In this document: positions 1 to 13,600 of the stretch, one piece after another
How the letters are laid out: each line of letters starts with the position of its first letter
How positions within the stretch are numbered: the stretch's first letter is position 1
Notes under the pieces: generated by a model
Database searches by the model: none
Told to the model about the DNA's origin: nothing
The model's input: only the letters and a program-made list of their open reading frames with translations
DNA from: Saccoglossus kowalevskii
Taxonomy: Eukaryota > Hemichordata > Enteropneusta > Harrimaniidae
Assembly: GCF_000003605.2 (NCBI RefSeq)
Contig: NW_003107097.1
Span: forward strand, 105,274-169,273
Reading direction: 5' to 3'
Length of the DNA: 64,000 nt
Program-made: the position numbers and the translations under genes

Positions 1-2341
1 AAGTTTGAACGTGGATCGATCAATTCAAAGCATGCTTTGAACCATATGTATTGAAACAAAAATGGCCCCCAGTCGGCTGCAAATAACCAAATTCTTACAT
101 TTCTGTCGAATATCTTAATTGTGGCGAAGTAAACATGTTATCTACAATGATTCTAGTCATTGACACACGTCCTAATCACGTGAAAACTGGGAAATATTTG
201 CAAATTCATGATACATAACACAAATAGTAGTTCTATATACGTAACATTTGTGTTTAAGGTATATATAAAATATATGCAGGTTGTTTTCATAAATGAGTTT
301 ATAAAATCGTTTAAAACAACAAGCGTACGTGCTGTCCCTATTCCTATCCCATAACATTGCCATGGTAAAATGGTTCTTTCTTACATACGGATAGATATTG
401 ACATTTGATTTTATTATACAATCCCCAACAGGCAACATATCCATTAAGTACGATGGTGGCAATACTAGTGGTATCTTGTAACGTTTCTGACAGCACAAGA
501 TGGTCAAAAAGTAGACCACTGTAGCATACGATTTGAAGTAACTCGGAAAATTGGATTCCCGAATCTGGGATAATATTCTGCTCATGATGCTTGTTAAATG
601 TGCTCTCCGGCGAGCGGACCCTGGTCAAACTAATAAGGCAGAAATGTATTTCCACCATATTGTATTTTTGCAAAGGACTGTGGGATGGAAAATATACCAT
701 CATAGAGGCCGTTTTAGGGTGGGCATCTTTGCCATACAGCCCCGCGCAACTGTAAACCTCTCCTGTTTTCCAGCAAAATGTTGTTGTTTTTTTTAAATTG
801 TATGGTTATATTGTTTTTTTGTATTGGTTATATTTCATTTTATGGTTAAATTTCCATCCAATACTGTGGAAACACATTTCTGTCCTATATTGATGGGTTG
901 TTTACGAAAACCTTCTTTTGGGAACAATGCAACTTCAACTAAAATGTTGCTGGTTTGTATCGATTTTATAAATTTCCCAATTTCAGCTTCTGGACTTGTG
1001 GGATCTTTTAAATAAAACGGAACTGCGAGATCATGATGTCTCAAATCAATGTGTTACAGCAGGTTTAACATTTAATATGACTAACATTAACACACTATAT
1101 ACACCCATATACTCTCTGCATTTTGAAATTATAGTTCTTAATACAGAGGGTGAGGCTTTATTCACTTGTGGCTGCATGACTATCAGAGTTTTTGGTTCTT
1201 GGGATCTCACAGAGGTTTTAAACTACGATGACCGGTTAGAATAACTACTAGTAGACTTCTCACTGCTCACTAGTATCGGTTATATTGTTACACATTTGTT
1301 CGTTGACAGTTGTAGCTAAAACGATTAATAGCACAAGGTATTCTGCCATTCGCCTATCAATTGATCTTTCAGTAAAATAAGCTGACCATCAATTATTGCA
1401 TCACCCAAAAAGTAAGTTTTAGATAAGGCAATGGTCCCTGTAGAACTGTCAACCACAGCTTGTGATGAACTACATAACATTTGGCTTTGAACAAACAAGG
1501 CACGAATGGCAATGGGATACTAGTACATGTACGTCCGTCTGTCATTGCAGTGTAATTGCTTAGCATTGACCATTGAATTCTAAAAGCTCGGCCTCAGTAA
1601 TAATTGAATCCACCGATTGTATTAAAGAAGGCAAACAGATCGATTAGATGATGTGATGATGGTTAATCAGTGTTTAGAGCTGGGATGTGGGTTTGATTGT
1701 CGTTTGTCTGCATTGTTTTGTCTTATTTAAGTAAGCAGCACACAGAAATTAGACCTGCTTTTTCATTATTATAGGAGTTTTTGATTCCTGCAGTGTGAAC
1801 CTTTGATTGTGATCATTTCAGAGAAAACTTTGAAACACGATCTTCACATCTGCAAAATTGTTACTCCAAGCAAGTCTATTCGATTTGGCATAACATTATG
1901 GCATGATAACTGTACTACTGACCATTTCTAGACGGACAATTGTATTGCAACACTTGTACAAAGCTGTGACTTTGCCAAAATCAATCATAAGCTGCATCAG
2001 AACACAATCAGCTTTCACTCATAATTTAGTACATCTGCATTGGAAATATACATGTTGCACATTCTTTTGCCCAAATTTCTCTTCAACTGAGCTCTTTTGT
2101 GCTTTCAAGACTTTCATGGAGAATTTGGTTTGGGGCAATCTCTTGAATGGTTGAGGGAGACAAGCTTAGTGTAAACTTTTTAAAAGCCAATAAATAATAG
2201 GTCTTAAAAAACTCACAACACACTTAGTTATTTTAATAGCATATGTATTACCTATATGTGCATAATATCTATCAAATATGATGCTTGAAAAAAAAACAAG
2301 CATTCTGCAGCAGCAGTAGTAGTATATGCATTTGCAATAAA
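1..2341. other. Flanking DNA with no recognised gene
   Basis: No open frame here resembles a known protein, and the frames of 60-140 codons look like chance. The first 100 bases carry a piece of the dispersed family containing the phrase AAAATGGCCCCCAGTCGGC, also seen at 9450 and 32465-32880. Confidence 0.5.
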
Positions 2342-4400
2342 TTTATTTATATTTGTTTGAATGTAATATACAAGTCTTTTTACAATCAATCATATGATTA
2401 TTTAAAAACTAAACTATTTTAAAATCTAACATTTATTAATTCCATCACAATGAAGGGATGTGTCAGTTCTACATTCACTCTCAAACAATTAGAATTATAA
2501 TCATAATAATATAAAATAACAAATGTGCCTCAATTTTACACTTTTATAAACAAATGAACTATCTAAATAATACTAAATGACATGAATGTATACACTGCTT
2601 AAAAAGCGTTATCAAAGAAATACACCCCAAACCATTTGTTGAATGTAAGCTCTAAATTACAAAAATATTAAATACTTTCCAGCTTTGAAAATGTTGCATA
2701 TACTTCCTGCTCAAAAAATGCTTACATGATCTGGACATAAAAGCAGATAGTCCAAGTAACGGAATGTGTTTGACACGTTCAATATACATAATGTACAGAA
2801 ATCTTAGAAAATGTTTGTTATAACTAGCCAGGTCCATATTTTAATACTCATTATATACCGTGTTATAAATATACCTAGAATGTCAGTGACCCCTACATAG
2901 GAGACCTGGAGCAGTGAAACACTGAACACGGTTTAGAAACTGCAATTTTCATAGTTCCAGGATTCTTCATCCACTACATAAATCTTGTCTTACGTTGCAG
3001 CACAAGCTTTTCCACACTAAACAAGTATTTCTTACAAAACAGATGACAACTGTCTGATTCAATGATATTAGAGTGTTATTTCCATTATATGAAAATCAAA
3101 TATAATACACATCTGAATAGATATTTGACTTAATGAGTTTAAAACTGTTAGGGTCATTATTTGTATCTCATTTCAAGTCCATAAAAGCAATGCTTGAACC
3201 TCCATGCATTTTACAGCAAATAACATTTTACAAAACAGTAATCAGCCTTTTTATATTATTGTCATAAAATTTGCCCTAGGTGAATGATTATGCAAACTCT
3301 GGTAGCTATTTAGAGGTTTCAAACCCTCTTGTCCAACCGAAGAATTGAAACAGATAATGCCTATTTAAAACCATTAAATATTATCTGTACTTCAGTGTTT
3401 TAATATATTTAAATGTTTGTTTAAATATGTTGCACTTGTGCGATACCAACAAACTTGCATCTGTATCTCAACACTACTGATAAGATGCTCACTAAATCTA
3501 AAAAGTTATTTAGTTGAGAACATGAGATAATCTGCATATTTGGAGGAATGACTGTCTCACACAATTCAAAGTACACATCAAATCAAGAACTTTCTGAGAT
3601 GTTAAAGTTAATAAGATCAGTTCTGTGCATTCTACTGTTACAGTATAGTGTTTTTACAAGCAATGATTAAACCAAATAATAACATAATATAAAGTACTAA
3701 TTATTCTGCTAATATGCATTTGGCAGATACACATGCTTATAATTATATAATTGCAAATTATAAGAATAGAAAGAATCATTGTATTATATCAGTTAGCTAT
3801 CTCCTCATCTTACCAAAAGTTAGAGTAAAAAGCACACAGTGAAGCAAGTTTCTCTAAAATATTAGCAAAATATCTGGTAAAATGTTTCCATGTGTATTGC
3901 ACACACCATTAGAAGGTGTAGGTGTACGCTGTTGTACCATGTTTTAGTCCATCTGTTTTATTTTATTATTCATTTATAATTCTTCCATGTGTCATTTATT
4001 ATTATAGACCATTTGTGGGTCTCTGACATATATTCAATAAGAGCTAGACTCATTGATATGATGTACACAGTAACCAGCTAGTGAATATGCAAATTTGCAC
4101 CAATCAACTGACATGAAAATTGTCTGTTGAATCTAATGTCTAAGGAATCTAATGCTAATGGACAGCAGGAGCAACACATTTAGTCTGTATAGTAAATATA
4201 CTGAGTTCAAATATAAAATAATAACTATGAATGAAATAGGCAGTATCATGATGTAGTCAGAATACTAAGTACATGTATATATTTTCACAATATAATATGC
4301 ATCGTATCCTGTGAGTTACCAGCTGCTAAAAAAAACTTCGTGCTGATACAAGCAGCGACATATCTTGGAGTTATCCAAAGACCGATTTACAACACAATTG
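2342..4400 (-). other. zfpm: Probable 3' UTR of the FOG gene
   Basis: About 2 kb of very AT-rich sequence follows the stop codon, with no credible open frame and no recognised repeat. Several minus-strand AATAAA signals are present (TTTATT on the plus strand, for example near 3960 and at 2342-2347), as are many ATTTA-type motifs. The true cleavage site cannot be chosen by eye; 2342 is the most distal plausible signal before the sequence changes character. Inference only. Confidence 0.35.
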
Positions 4401-7400
4401 TCATTTTACAGCATTATCCGTATGGTGCGAGGCACAGTAAAACTTCTTATGGGCAATAAATGTAGACAAATTACTGAACTGTATATTGCATAGTTTACAG
4501 TGTTTGTAATTAAATTGGACAGGTCTCTTAACTTTCAGCTCAGCACTCTGCTTTCCATTCATGACTGCACTAGCATTCTCTTGTAGGTTTGGTGTACGTC
4601 CTAGTATAGTTGGCGACATGCTATTTGGTCTTTCAGTTTTTATTTGTCTGACACTATCAACCAACTTATGATCCATTAGTGGCGAATTTGGTGCCGAAGA
4701 CCTGATATCCCTGGAGTCATCAATTGGCTCTCTCTTAATCTGTATTTTGTCAGACCTACTTAAAGTATCTGATGAACATGGACTTGGAGACTTGGATCCA
4801 GTCTTCACTGTCTTGATAACTGAACTTCTACCACTTTGTTCCTCACTTTCAACAGCCATGTCTCCAGATGTTTGAACACCAATGTCAGACACAGTGGTTA
4901 CATGGCTTTGCCCTCCTGATGGTGTATGGACGGCAATAGCCATCCTTGGAGGGGTGAAATAAACCACAGTGCCAGCTTTAAAACTACTAAATGTTTCTAA
5001 TTTTCCAGGTGCACTTGACGACACATTCAAGACATTACAATGTTTATGTTCACTATCCACTGGGACATCACTGCCTGGGATACTATTAGAAGTGACTCTA
5101 TCACCAGAACAAATATCTTCTTTAGTCATTTTGTTAAAGCCACAAGGTCCACATTTATAGCTTCTGCAGTTAGTAGAATTTGAATGTTCAGGAAGTTCTG
5201 GAGTACCTGCTACACAAGGAAAATAGGAACACCTCAATGCTTGGCATGAGTGTGTCATATAATCCCCTGGAGGAATAACTGATTCAGAAGAATGGGTGTG
5301 ACATGCCATTTTATTTGTGGTGGGAGCTAATGCATTATCTATAGACTTGTCTACAACTAAGTGTCTGGGCGATTTCACAACCTGGTCTGGAGTATTTGAA
5401 GCTTGCTGCTTAGTATTTGACCGTGACCTTGTTCTGATGGGTGGAGACACAGACTTTTGTACATCATCTGTGGATTTTTTCCGGCTATTACAGTAGATTG
5501 TTTTATGAACAAGGTAGTTCTTTCTGCTGTTGAACTTTATGTTGCAAGGGATACAGTGAGTAGTATCTTCATCTTCACTTTCCTGACCAGAGTTGTCATT
5601 TGAGGTTACTGTCAATGGTACTTGCGATTTATCATCTGCTGGTTCATTTTTAACCTTGATCAGTGACGGGGTAACCTTATGAGACTGGCATTCTTGTGAA
5701 GAGTCTAGACTATTCTCTACAGTGTTAAAAGCTTTTAACTTAATATCCTTATCTTGTAAAAAAGAGTGATTTGCTTTAGTTGACTCTGTATCTCCATCAG
5801 AAAAAGGGTCTTGTTTTATCTTTAGTGTAAATGGGGTATCCAGTAATCTATTCACAGGCTTTGTTGGCAATGTTCCAATTTTAAACACAGAACTTGATGT
5901 ATCATCAGTGGATGTCTGATCCTGAATCGTTTTAACAGTTTTGATAGTGCCAGACTTCAATAAGTCATATTGCATGTTACTTTCTTTGTCAACAACAGCT
6001 GACATTACTGACTCAGGTGCATGCTCAATAGATGTTGTTGCTATACTCTCTCTTACAGTGGCTTCTTCTCTTGCTGGTGTGACTGTTTCAGTCTTCTCTT
6101 GGGGGGGATGATGGCTGGCACAGTAATATTTTTTATGAGCAAGATAACTTTCCTCCTTGCTGTAACTAATATCACACAAATGACACTTGAATTCCAGGAC
6201 AGGTTGAGGAATTGGTAATCCCACTATGGGTATGTAAGCTACAGATGAATCCATGTTATGCAGCCTGATGGGTATACCCTTTTTAGAAGGTTCTTTAGCT
6301 ACAACCTTTTTTCTTTTAGGCTTAAGGCTTAAGTCCAGAGGTTGGTTACTTTCTTGATCTTCATCAGATGACTCTTTTTGTGCTTGATGGGAAGATTTCA
6401 AAGGAGTAATTCTTTGTCTATTATTAAGTGGCAGAGAAGATACCGGACACAATATGTTATATACGGTAGCTGGTGGCATATGCAGAGGGTTCTGGATAGG
6501 TGCAATCATCATACCATGTGAGTGGTGTACAGGGGATACTAATTTATCAACACTACCTCTACGAGAGTGCATCGTTTTCACATTTAGAAGATTTGGACTG
6601 TTTTCAGTATGCTGCAATTGTGTGATTCCCTCAGCACGTTTCTGAGAATGCTCATTCCTTGCACCATCTAGTTCTTTGGATTTATTTTTTAAATTAGATT
6701 TTGTATTCTGATGTCTAGATGCGCAATAATAAGTCTTGTGTGCTGCAAAATTCTTACGTGAATTGAAATGTATATTGCATTCAAAACACATTGTGGTTTC
6801 ATCAACCTGCATTAATTCATTTGCATCAGTCTCTTCTTCATTCTTCACATCTTGAGATGATTCTATTACAGGTTTATTTTTAGAATGTTTTCTCTTCTGC
6901 TTCTTTGCAACTTTGTGGTTATACTTAATTTCCTCGCTATTTAAAGAGGAATCTTCACTTGAACTGTTCGAGCAAGTACTTGACTCTACTTCTGTTTCTG
7001 AGCTATTTTCTTTATGTTTTTTCTCAATGGCCTGGCCCATTGCTAAAGCAACAGCTCGTTTCACTGTATGTGAGGATATCCCTTTCACACTATTTTGTCC
7101 TTGATCACTTTCCATAGAGTGCCTTTCTAACATGTGCATCATTAACTGAGAGCGGCTATAGAAAACCATCTTACACTTTTCACACATGCTAGGTTCCTGG
7201 GAGATATGACTGTTGTTAAAATGTTCTTGAAGTGTGCATTCACTCTTTGTTGCAAATGTACACACATTGCATTTTAATAAGGGAATATTTTCATTAGATA
7301 TTATGCTATTGTCATCAGTAGATCCAGAAAGTCCTGTTTCATTATCACTCTCTTGGTCACAAGACAAGTTTTTACTCTGGTCATTGTTCACTTCTAAGCG

Positions 7401-7624
7401 ATTCTTCATTTCTTCACACTGGCTATCAATGACTTTCCACTTTTTTGTTTCTAATGCATTTTCTAAATTTTCATTTCCACAGCCAATCTTCATTAACCTT
7501 ATCTTCTTTGGTGGAGGTGGTAAAGACCCAGGTGTAGTCTTACAATAATATGTGTGATGTACTTGGAAGTTACTTTGACATTGAAAAATAGTTCCACATT
7601 TTTCACAGGTATATGGTGGAGCAG
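4401..7624 (-). CDS. zfpm: FOG last exon: seven zinc fingers, CtBP motif, stop
   Basis: This 3224-nt exon starts after TTTTTTATCCCAACAG. The first finger (7607-7542, C-x2-C-x12-H-x4-C) is FOG finger 1, the GATA-contacting CCHC type. Numbering from the Met at 7493, C2H2 fingers lie at residues 75-96 and 104-125. CCHC fingers lie at 236-257, 437-458, 647-668 and 999-1020. PLDLS (385-389, 6341-6327) is the CtBP-docking motif and is followed by KPKRKK, a likely nuclear signal; KKQKRKHSK (198-206) is another. SUMO-type sites are IKQD (559), VKNE (614), IKRE (919) and IKTE (951). A cysteine cluster at 750-784 resembles the C-x4-C-x2-FP region of vertebrate ZFPM2, and DIGVQTS (870-876) resembles GVQT of ZFPM1. 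The vertebrate family usually has nine fingers; one early and one late C2H2 finger are not recognised here. Confidence 0.96.
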
Positions 7625-10600
7625 CTGTTGGGATAAAAAAGACAACTTTATAAGTATATCATATTTATAAATGGTATATTTTTCAAAATTCAAATCAATT
7701 GGACCACACAAAATGGCCATTGAACAAAAAAAGAAAAAAATAGGATTTAATGTTATCACAGTAATATGCATGTCATGTTTTGATTAACTATTATTATTTT
7801 GTCCAAAAATGATAAATCATAGATTCAAAAAATGTTCATAACATACATGAATGTTTAGAAGTGCAACAATGACAAGTAAAGTAAATTTGATTCAACATAT
7901 CTACTAGTAGCACTGGGGAGAAAAAAAAACATTATGTATAATAATTGAACACAACACACAAGTAAACAATGTTAAAGTTAGTTATATTTCTTGAGGTGAA
8001 AGCAAGTCTGTGTGCAACATGATTTTCAAAATCTGGCAAAAAGTTTCACAAATATAAGCTAAGGAAGTGTCAGATTGAAAATAGAAACCTTTACTAGACT
8101 ATAAACACATCTTTCTATGTCAAGAATTGTTTGCAGTACACCAGCTGTGAACAAGTTCTAATGAGCGTTCCAATCACAAAAGAATTTGAAATTGACTATT
8201 TCTTTGCAATTTATTTTTAGAGGATAACACTTGACTGCTAAATAGCAAGTTGTTAACCTTAGTAAGGTTAAGTCTAAGTTCAGATAATTTAATAATTACT
8301 AAAAGCTGCACTAGTAAGTTTAATGGTTAATTGATGAAATGATATACCATATTTGCTCTATTAGAAGTGTGTCTCAAAACCTGTCATGGCCAAACACCTA
8401 ATGCAAAGTAACATATTTTTTAAATTGAAAATTTATTTTTCCGTTACGCAATTCCAGTTCCAGTTTCTTGTTTTACAGATGACCCTGTAATTTAATCCCC
8501 ATAGTGAAAACACACACCTGGTCGTTGAGTCCAGCTATAATTTCTATTTCAGATCACCATAGTAACCATGCATTATTTGATTATTCAAGAGAAATTACTT
8601 GCCATAAAAATTTGTATGAATATTTGGAAGTAAATACTGGTTTATAGCAGCACACAATATTGACAGTTTGATATAAGCCACTACACATGCTGCCTGGCAA
8701 TAGTGACCTGAATCAGCAGAGTATAACAAGATAACATTTTTGACAACCAAGCCACAGTAGCAAACAATTATCACAACGCATTCACCAATGCTATGTCAGT
8801 TTTATTAAATCCGATAACATCTTTCCAATTTTTATTTTATCAGATTTCACAGAATATCATTTCTAGTCCACTGATATGTAGTTAATCTGCCATCTAGCCA
8901 CAGCTGACAAATACATAATTGCACAAGTTTCATTCATTATACATGCAGATCTGTTTGCATGATTGTTTTTAAATAATGCCTCATGACAGTAACACACAGA
9001 TAAAGACAAATGCTAGTGAACATAGTGAAAATCGCAACAGCTGAGCCAGAAATCTGCATGCCAGCATTCAACTGATATTGTCTAAGAAAAGCTAATTAAA
9101 AACAATCAAGTCATTTCATGATAATTTTGCCTCTTTAATATTTGAAATTGAAGTATTGTGGGATAATCATGTTATGTGTATATATACTTGTACAAAATCA
9201 GTTTGATTTGAATCATGAATATAATGTGTGTATGTATATAGTCATCAAGCAATATTGAATAATAGTTATCCCCCATAAAATGCATATATTTAATGACAAC
9301 GAAGCATAAATCAAACGTGAACGTGCATCAAGTGACTAACATACAATACATGTTTTATCATGGACATGAATCTCAATATTTACAATGTATGTACAAAATT
9401 TGAACAAAAACTGACAAAGCATTTCAAGGTACCATATTTTCAAAAACAAAAATGGCTTCCAGTCGGCCATTTTAGGTAAAATCACTAAACCGCTGCATGT
9501 GCATACATGTATATCCCAAATAAAGTAATAAGCAAATGCAAATTCAGTCCAGGGGCTTCTGAAATATGATAATGGAGAGAGTTCTTGCTTGGTACGGTGA
9601 TGATAATGACAACGATGGAAAGACATTTTGCCACTACTATGACTTTCTCTATTTTTATTACAAAAAATCATAACACGTAAGTCGTATGCGTTTGGTCAAT
9701 GCACCTCTTCATGTTAGTTAAATATATTATATAATAATGTTATGCATTAAAACTGTTATATTCAATCGTTATAATCTACTACTACAGATGGACAATCACT
9801 CATATGATAAGCTCCGCTCGACAAAGTTGATGCGGACACTGGAGAACAATGTGCTCCACTTGACAAAGTCAACAGCAGAGCATAACAAAAATTGATGTGA
9901 AAAAATCATGGTAGTGCTGCAGTAGAAAATTGAGCTATTGGTATTTAAATATTTGGAGAAAATAAGTGACACAAGAATCACTGTATTTAATCAGATTGTT
10001 AATGAATGAGAGACACAAGACCACACAAGAACACACAAGAATGACATCAATATGATGCTAGTGACTAATGAAATATTCATATACACACATAATTCATAGA
10101 ACATATTAGATACAGTATACACATGTAGTATGTAGTATGTACAAGAACAGTCTGGCCATTATTGACTGATATACCGGGTAATACAGATATGTGGTTAGAA
10201 TTGCAATGTTACTGGTTAACTAGCTAATTTGCATATTATACATAATTTGGTTTAACAGAGTAGTTCCTATGCCTCATGAGGTATTATCTCATCAGGAATA
10301 ACTTCATATATAATTCAATGAGTGGCAACACTCAATAAGGAATGATCTGTCAGTAGCATATCATATGGATAATTTAATTTATTCACTTAATGACCTTTGT
10401 AACTACATATGTTACACAACTGTAACAGCTGTGACCTGTCTTAAGAACCGAAGTGAAATTCATCAGTGCTACAATTCGTTTCAGGAAAATGTATCTCTTA
10501 CAAAACGAAAGCACGGGGCACCTGCAGCCTGCCAAGTTTTCGTTTGACTGCTATGTGACATCACAACTAGGGAGTCAGTTTTTACCGCCCCCTGCCCCCT

Positions 10601-13600
10601 GCTCACAGTGACATTGAAGTTTTGGAATAAGGTAGTTCATGATGGGATGATTAGGTGAAAAAGGTTGTTTAGGTGACTGGGTGGGTTTTTAAAGTAAATT
10701 TTATATATTTTATACGAGTTTTCAGTGACATCAGTGCGACATTACCTCCCATTTGTGCTGTGCACATACACAAGCAAAAAAAAATGAATTTAAAACTGAA
10801 CAAATGAGCCTAAATTGAGAAAATGATTTAAAATAAAACCCAAAGATAATTTTTTTGTTTAATAATATATGATATGCATGACTAACATAACGCACAGACC
10901 AAAATAGATTGAATTTCCTTACTCAAAGCAATATGTAGATGAGAAGAGCAATAATTGATGATAATGATAATCATGAAATTAAAAATATTATCATCAAGCT
11001 TTGCAACTGGAATTTCATCAATATGACTATATGAAGAGATTTAGAAATGGAGCAAGAGAGATAAGAGGAACAATAGATCGGATATTTCATACAACTACGT
11101 GGAAAGTTATCAAATAGACTGCATGGTAAAAAAAACAAAACAAAAAAAAACACAAGCCATGATTTTGCAGATAACATATTTAATAAAATTCAGATACCAT
11201 GCATATATGAAATATTGTATTGTTTTTTTAATTTAATTATTAATTAGTCCAGTCTAGCTAGTGAAATACACAACACAAGGTAAAACAAATTATATCAGTT
11301 CTACAAATAAAGAAATAAAAAAGCAGAATGTTTGATTTGAATTAAACTTTCTGTTCCTTCAGGCTAGAACTAAAAAACAAGCACTGTTATAATTAAATTA
11401 AGGACCAATTAGTTAGGTGCTTTGAATTTGATCATTTATCCATTTTATAGCCACTTCTAACATTAGAGAAACTGATACTGTTTTAATTTAGTTATATGAC
11501 TTGAACATATATCTTAATACTATTTGACAAGAAGCATTATTCAAGCAGTAAAGTATGATACAATGAATAATTGATGGTGCGTAAAAGATGGGTTAATAGG
11601 CTTTCTATATCAGTTCATGGCAATAAATTGTAGACAAAAATTAACAAACTGAATGATATCATATTAACAAAGATGTACTGTACATGGGAATACAATTTCA
11701 CTGTGGTCTTTCCTTTGAAATCTATGAAAACTTACCAACCTGGTCACAAATAAATCAATTTAGAGTTCTGACAATAAATGGTCACCCAAAGGCTTAACGA
11801 ATTCAATTTGATTTATATCTGAAAACTATTAATATGAGTAATTATTATATATTACAGTCATCTGACAAAGAGGATTATTTCAAGTTATAAATTATGTAAC
11901 AGTTGTTTTTCTATATTTTAAATATCCAGTCATTGACATAGGTTCGGGATTAATAAACAGAGATGGAAGCAACACAAAAAGTACAGTACATTTTCAAAAT
12001 CCATTAGCACCCCCCCCCCTCCAACACACACAGACTAGCTAATAGATTTGCTAGTACATGTACATACAGCACTTATTACATAACATTTATTTTTGCAATA
12101 AAATACTGTTGAAACCATTCAAAATATGGTTGTTGTGTCATTACATGTATATTAAATAAAGCTGTCTGAATGCGATAGCTTTTACCATTACAGTGTTTTT
12201 GTGACTGTAGGCATACCTGCATTTGGGAAACATGATGTGAATTCTTCTTTAATAGTTGATAAGCATGGGGTAAAAAGTAGCAGTAAACGTAATCAGCATC
12301 TGGATGCAGATAATAAGTCATGAACGTAAATTACTGTGGATTACTTTATTTTAATAGCTGGAATTATTTTCGCTGAAAAACAGCAATTCAGCGTGACACA
12401 TGTAATTTACTTTCAGGGGTTTCTCATAAATTACTTTCAAGAAACAGTATTCTCATTAGATTTTATGTTCACTGATATATTTTTAAGTATTTCTCTAACT
12501 CTAACCCTTATATCCAAAGACCGAAGACCTATCAATGAAGTTCTAAACAGAACATTGAATCTTTTACAAACACGAATATGGAGAAAGGATTGGAGAAGGT
12601 GTTCAATAAAGACATGTATTTGGTTTATGAGGGACATAGTTAACAGGTTACACTATGCTTTAAAACATTTCCTGATTATTCTCCGTTAAAGCTACAGTGA
12701 CCTATCTAAACTGAACACCATCAAATTGTTCGATTAGCAGATTGAGGTGTTTGAGGGGTGATCAATAAGTTCTTGGCCTCACCATGAAACAAGGGATGAA
12801 ACTCCAATTGTGGGGTATAACTTGATACTATACCTATAGAAATGCGAATTTAGGTATTCATTAAGTAGCATGTGGCGCCCATTTAATATCAGCAGGTGAG
12901 ACGAAAATCACAAAATGGACCATACAGAAACTTGTGCTGTGAAAGAAATCCACGAAGATATGGTCATGACACTTGGTGAGGACTCCCCTCTTATTCCACT
13001 GTAAAGAGGTGGGTTTAAGTGGAACTTTAAGTGAAGCAAGGAGAGTATGAAAGATGACCCAAGGTCTGGACGCCCAAAATCTGCCACCACAGACAATCAT
13101 GTTGAGAGCATCCACTGCATGGTAATGAATGACAGCATGTCACTATCCAACATATCGGGCATTCACTAAGCATCTGATAAGGCGCAGTTCAAAATGTTTG
13201 GGGATGAGCAAGCTGTCTGCAAGGTGGGTGCCCCGAATGTTGAATCCACATCAGAATTTGAACTGGTTGGATGTTTCAAGGACACTTTTGGCCGTTTCCA
13301 GTCAAATCCCGGCAACTTTCTCAAGAGATTTGTGACCCAATATGAGACATGGGTTCACCACTTTGATCCAGAATCAAAAGAGCAGAGCAGAGCAGACAAT
13401 GAACACACAAGGGTCCACAGCCACCCAAGAAGTTCAAGCGAGCAGCATCAGTCGGCAAGGTGATGGCCTCTGTGTTCGGAGACAGCAAGGGAGTCATCAT
13501 GATTGACTACATGTACATGTACTTGCAAAATGATCTAACAATCAGTGGAGAGTTCTATGCTTCAGAACTGCGACAATTAAGAACAGCAATCAAAGAGTAA

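Noticed and set aside
172-1244. Several overlapping frames of 60-137 codons on both strands
   Set aside because: Composition and overlap look random, no known motif is present, and the codons follow the AT-rich background.
11941-11960. ATAGGTTCGGGATT as a tRNA T-arm
   Set aside because: Flanking sequence does not form a tRNA fold.
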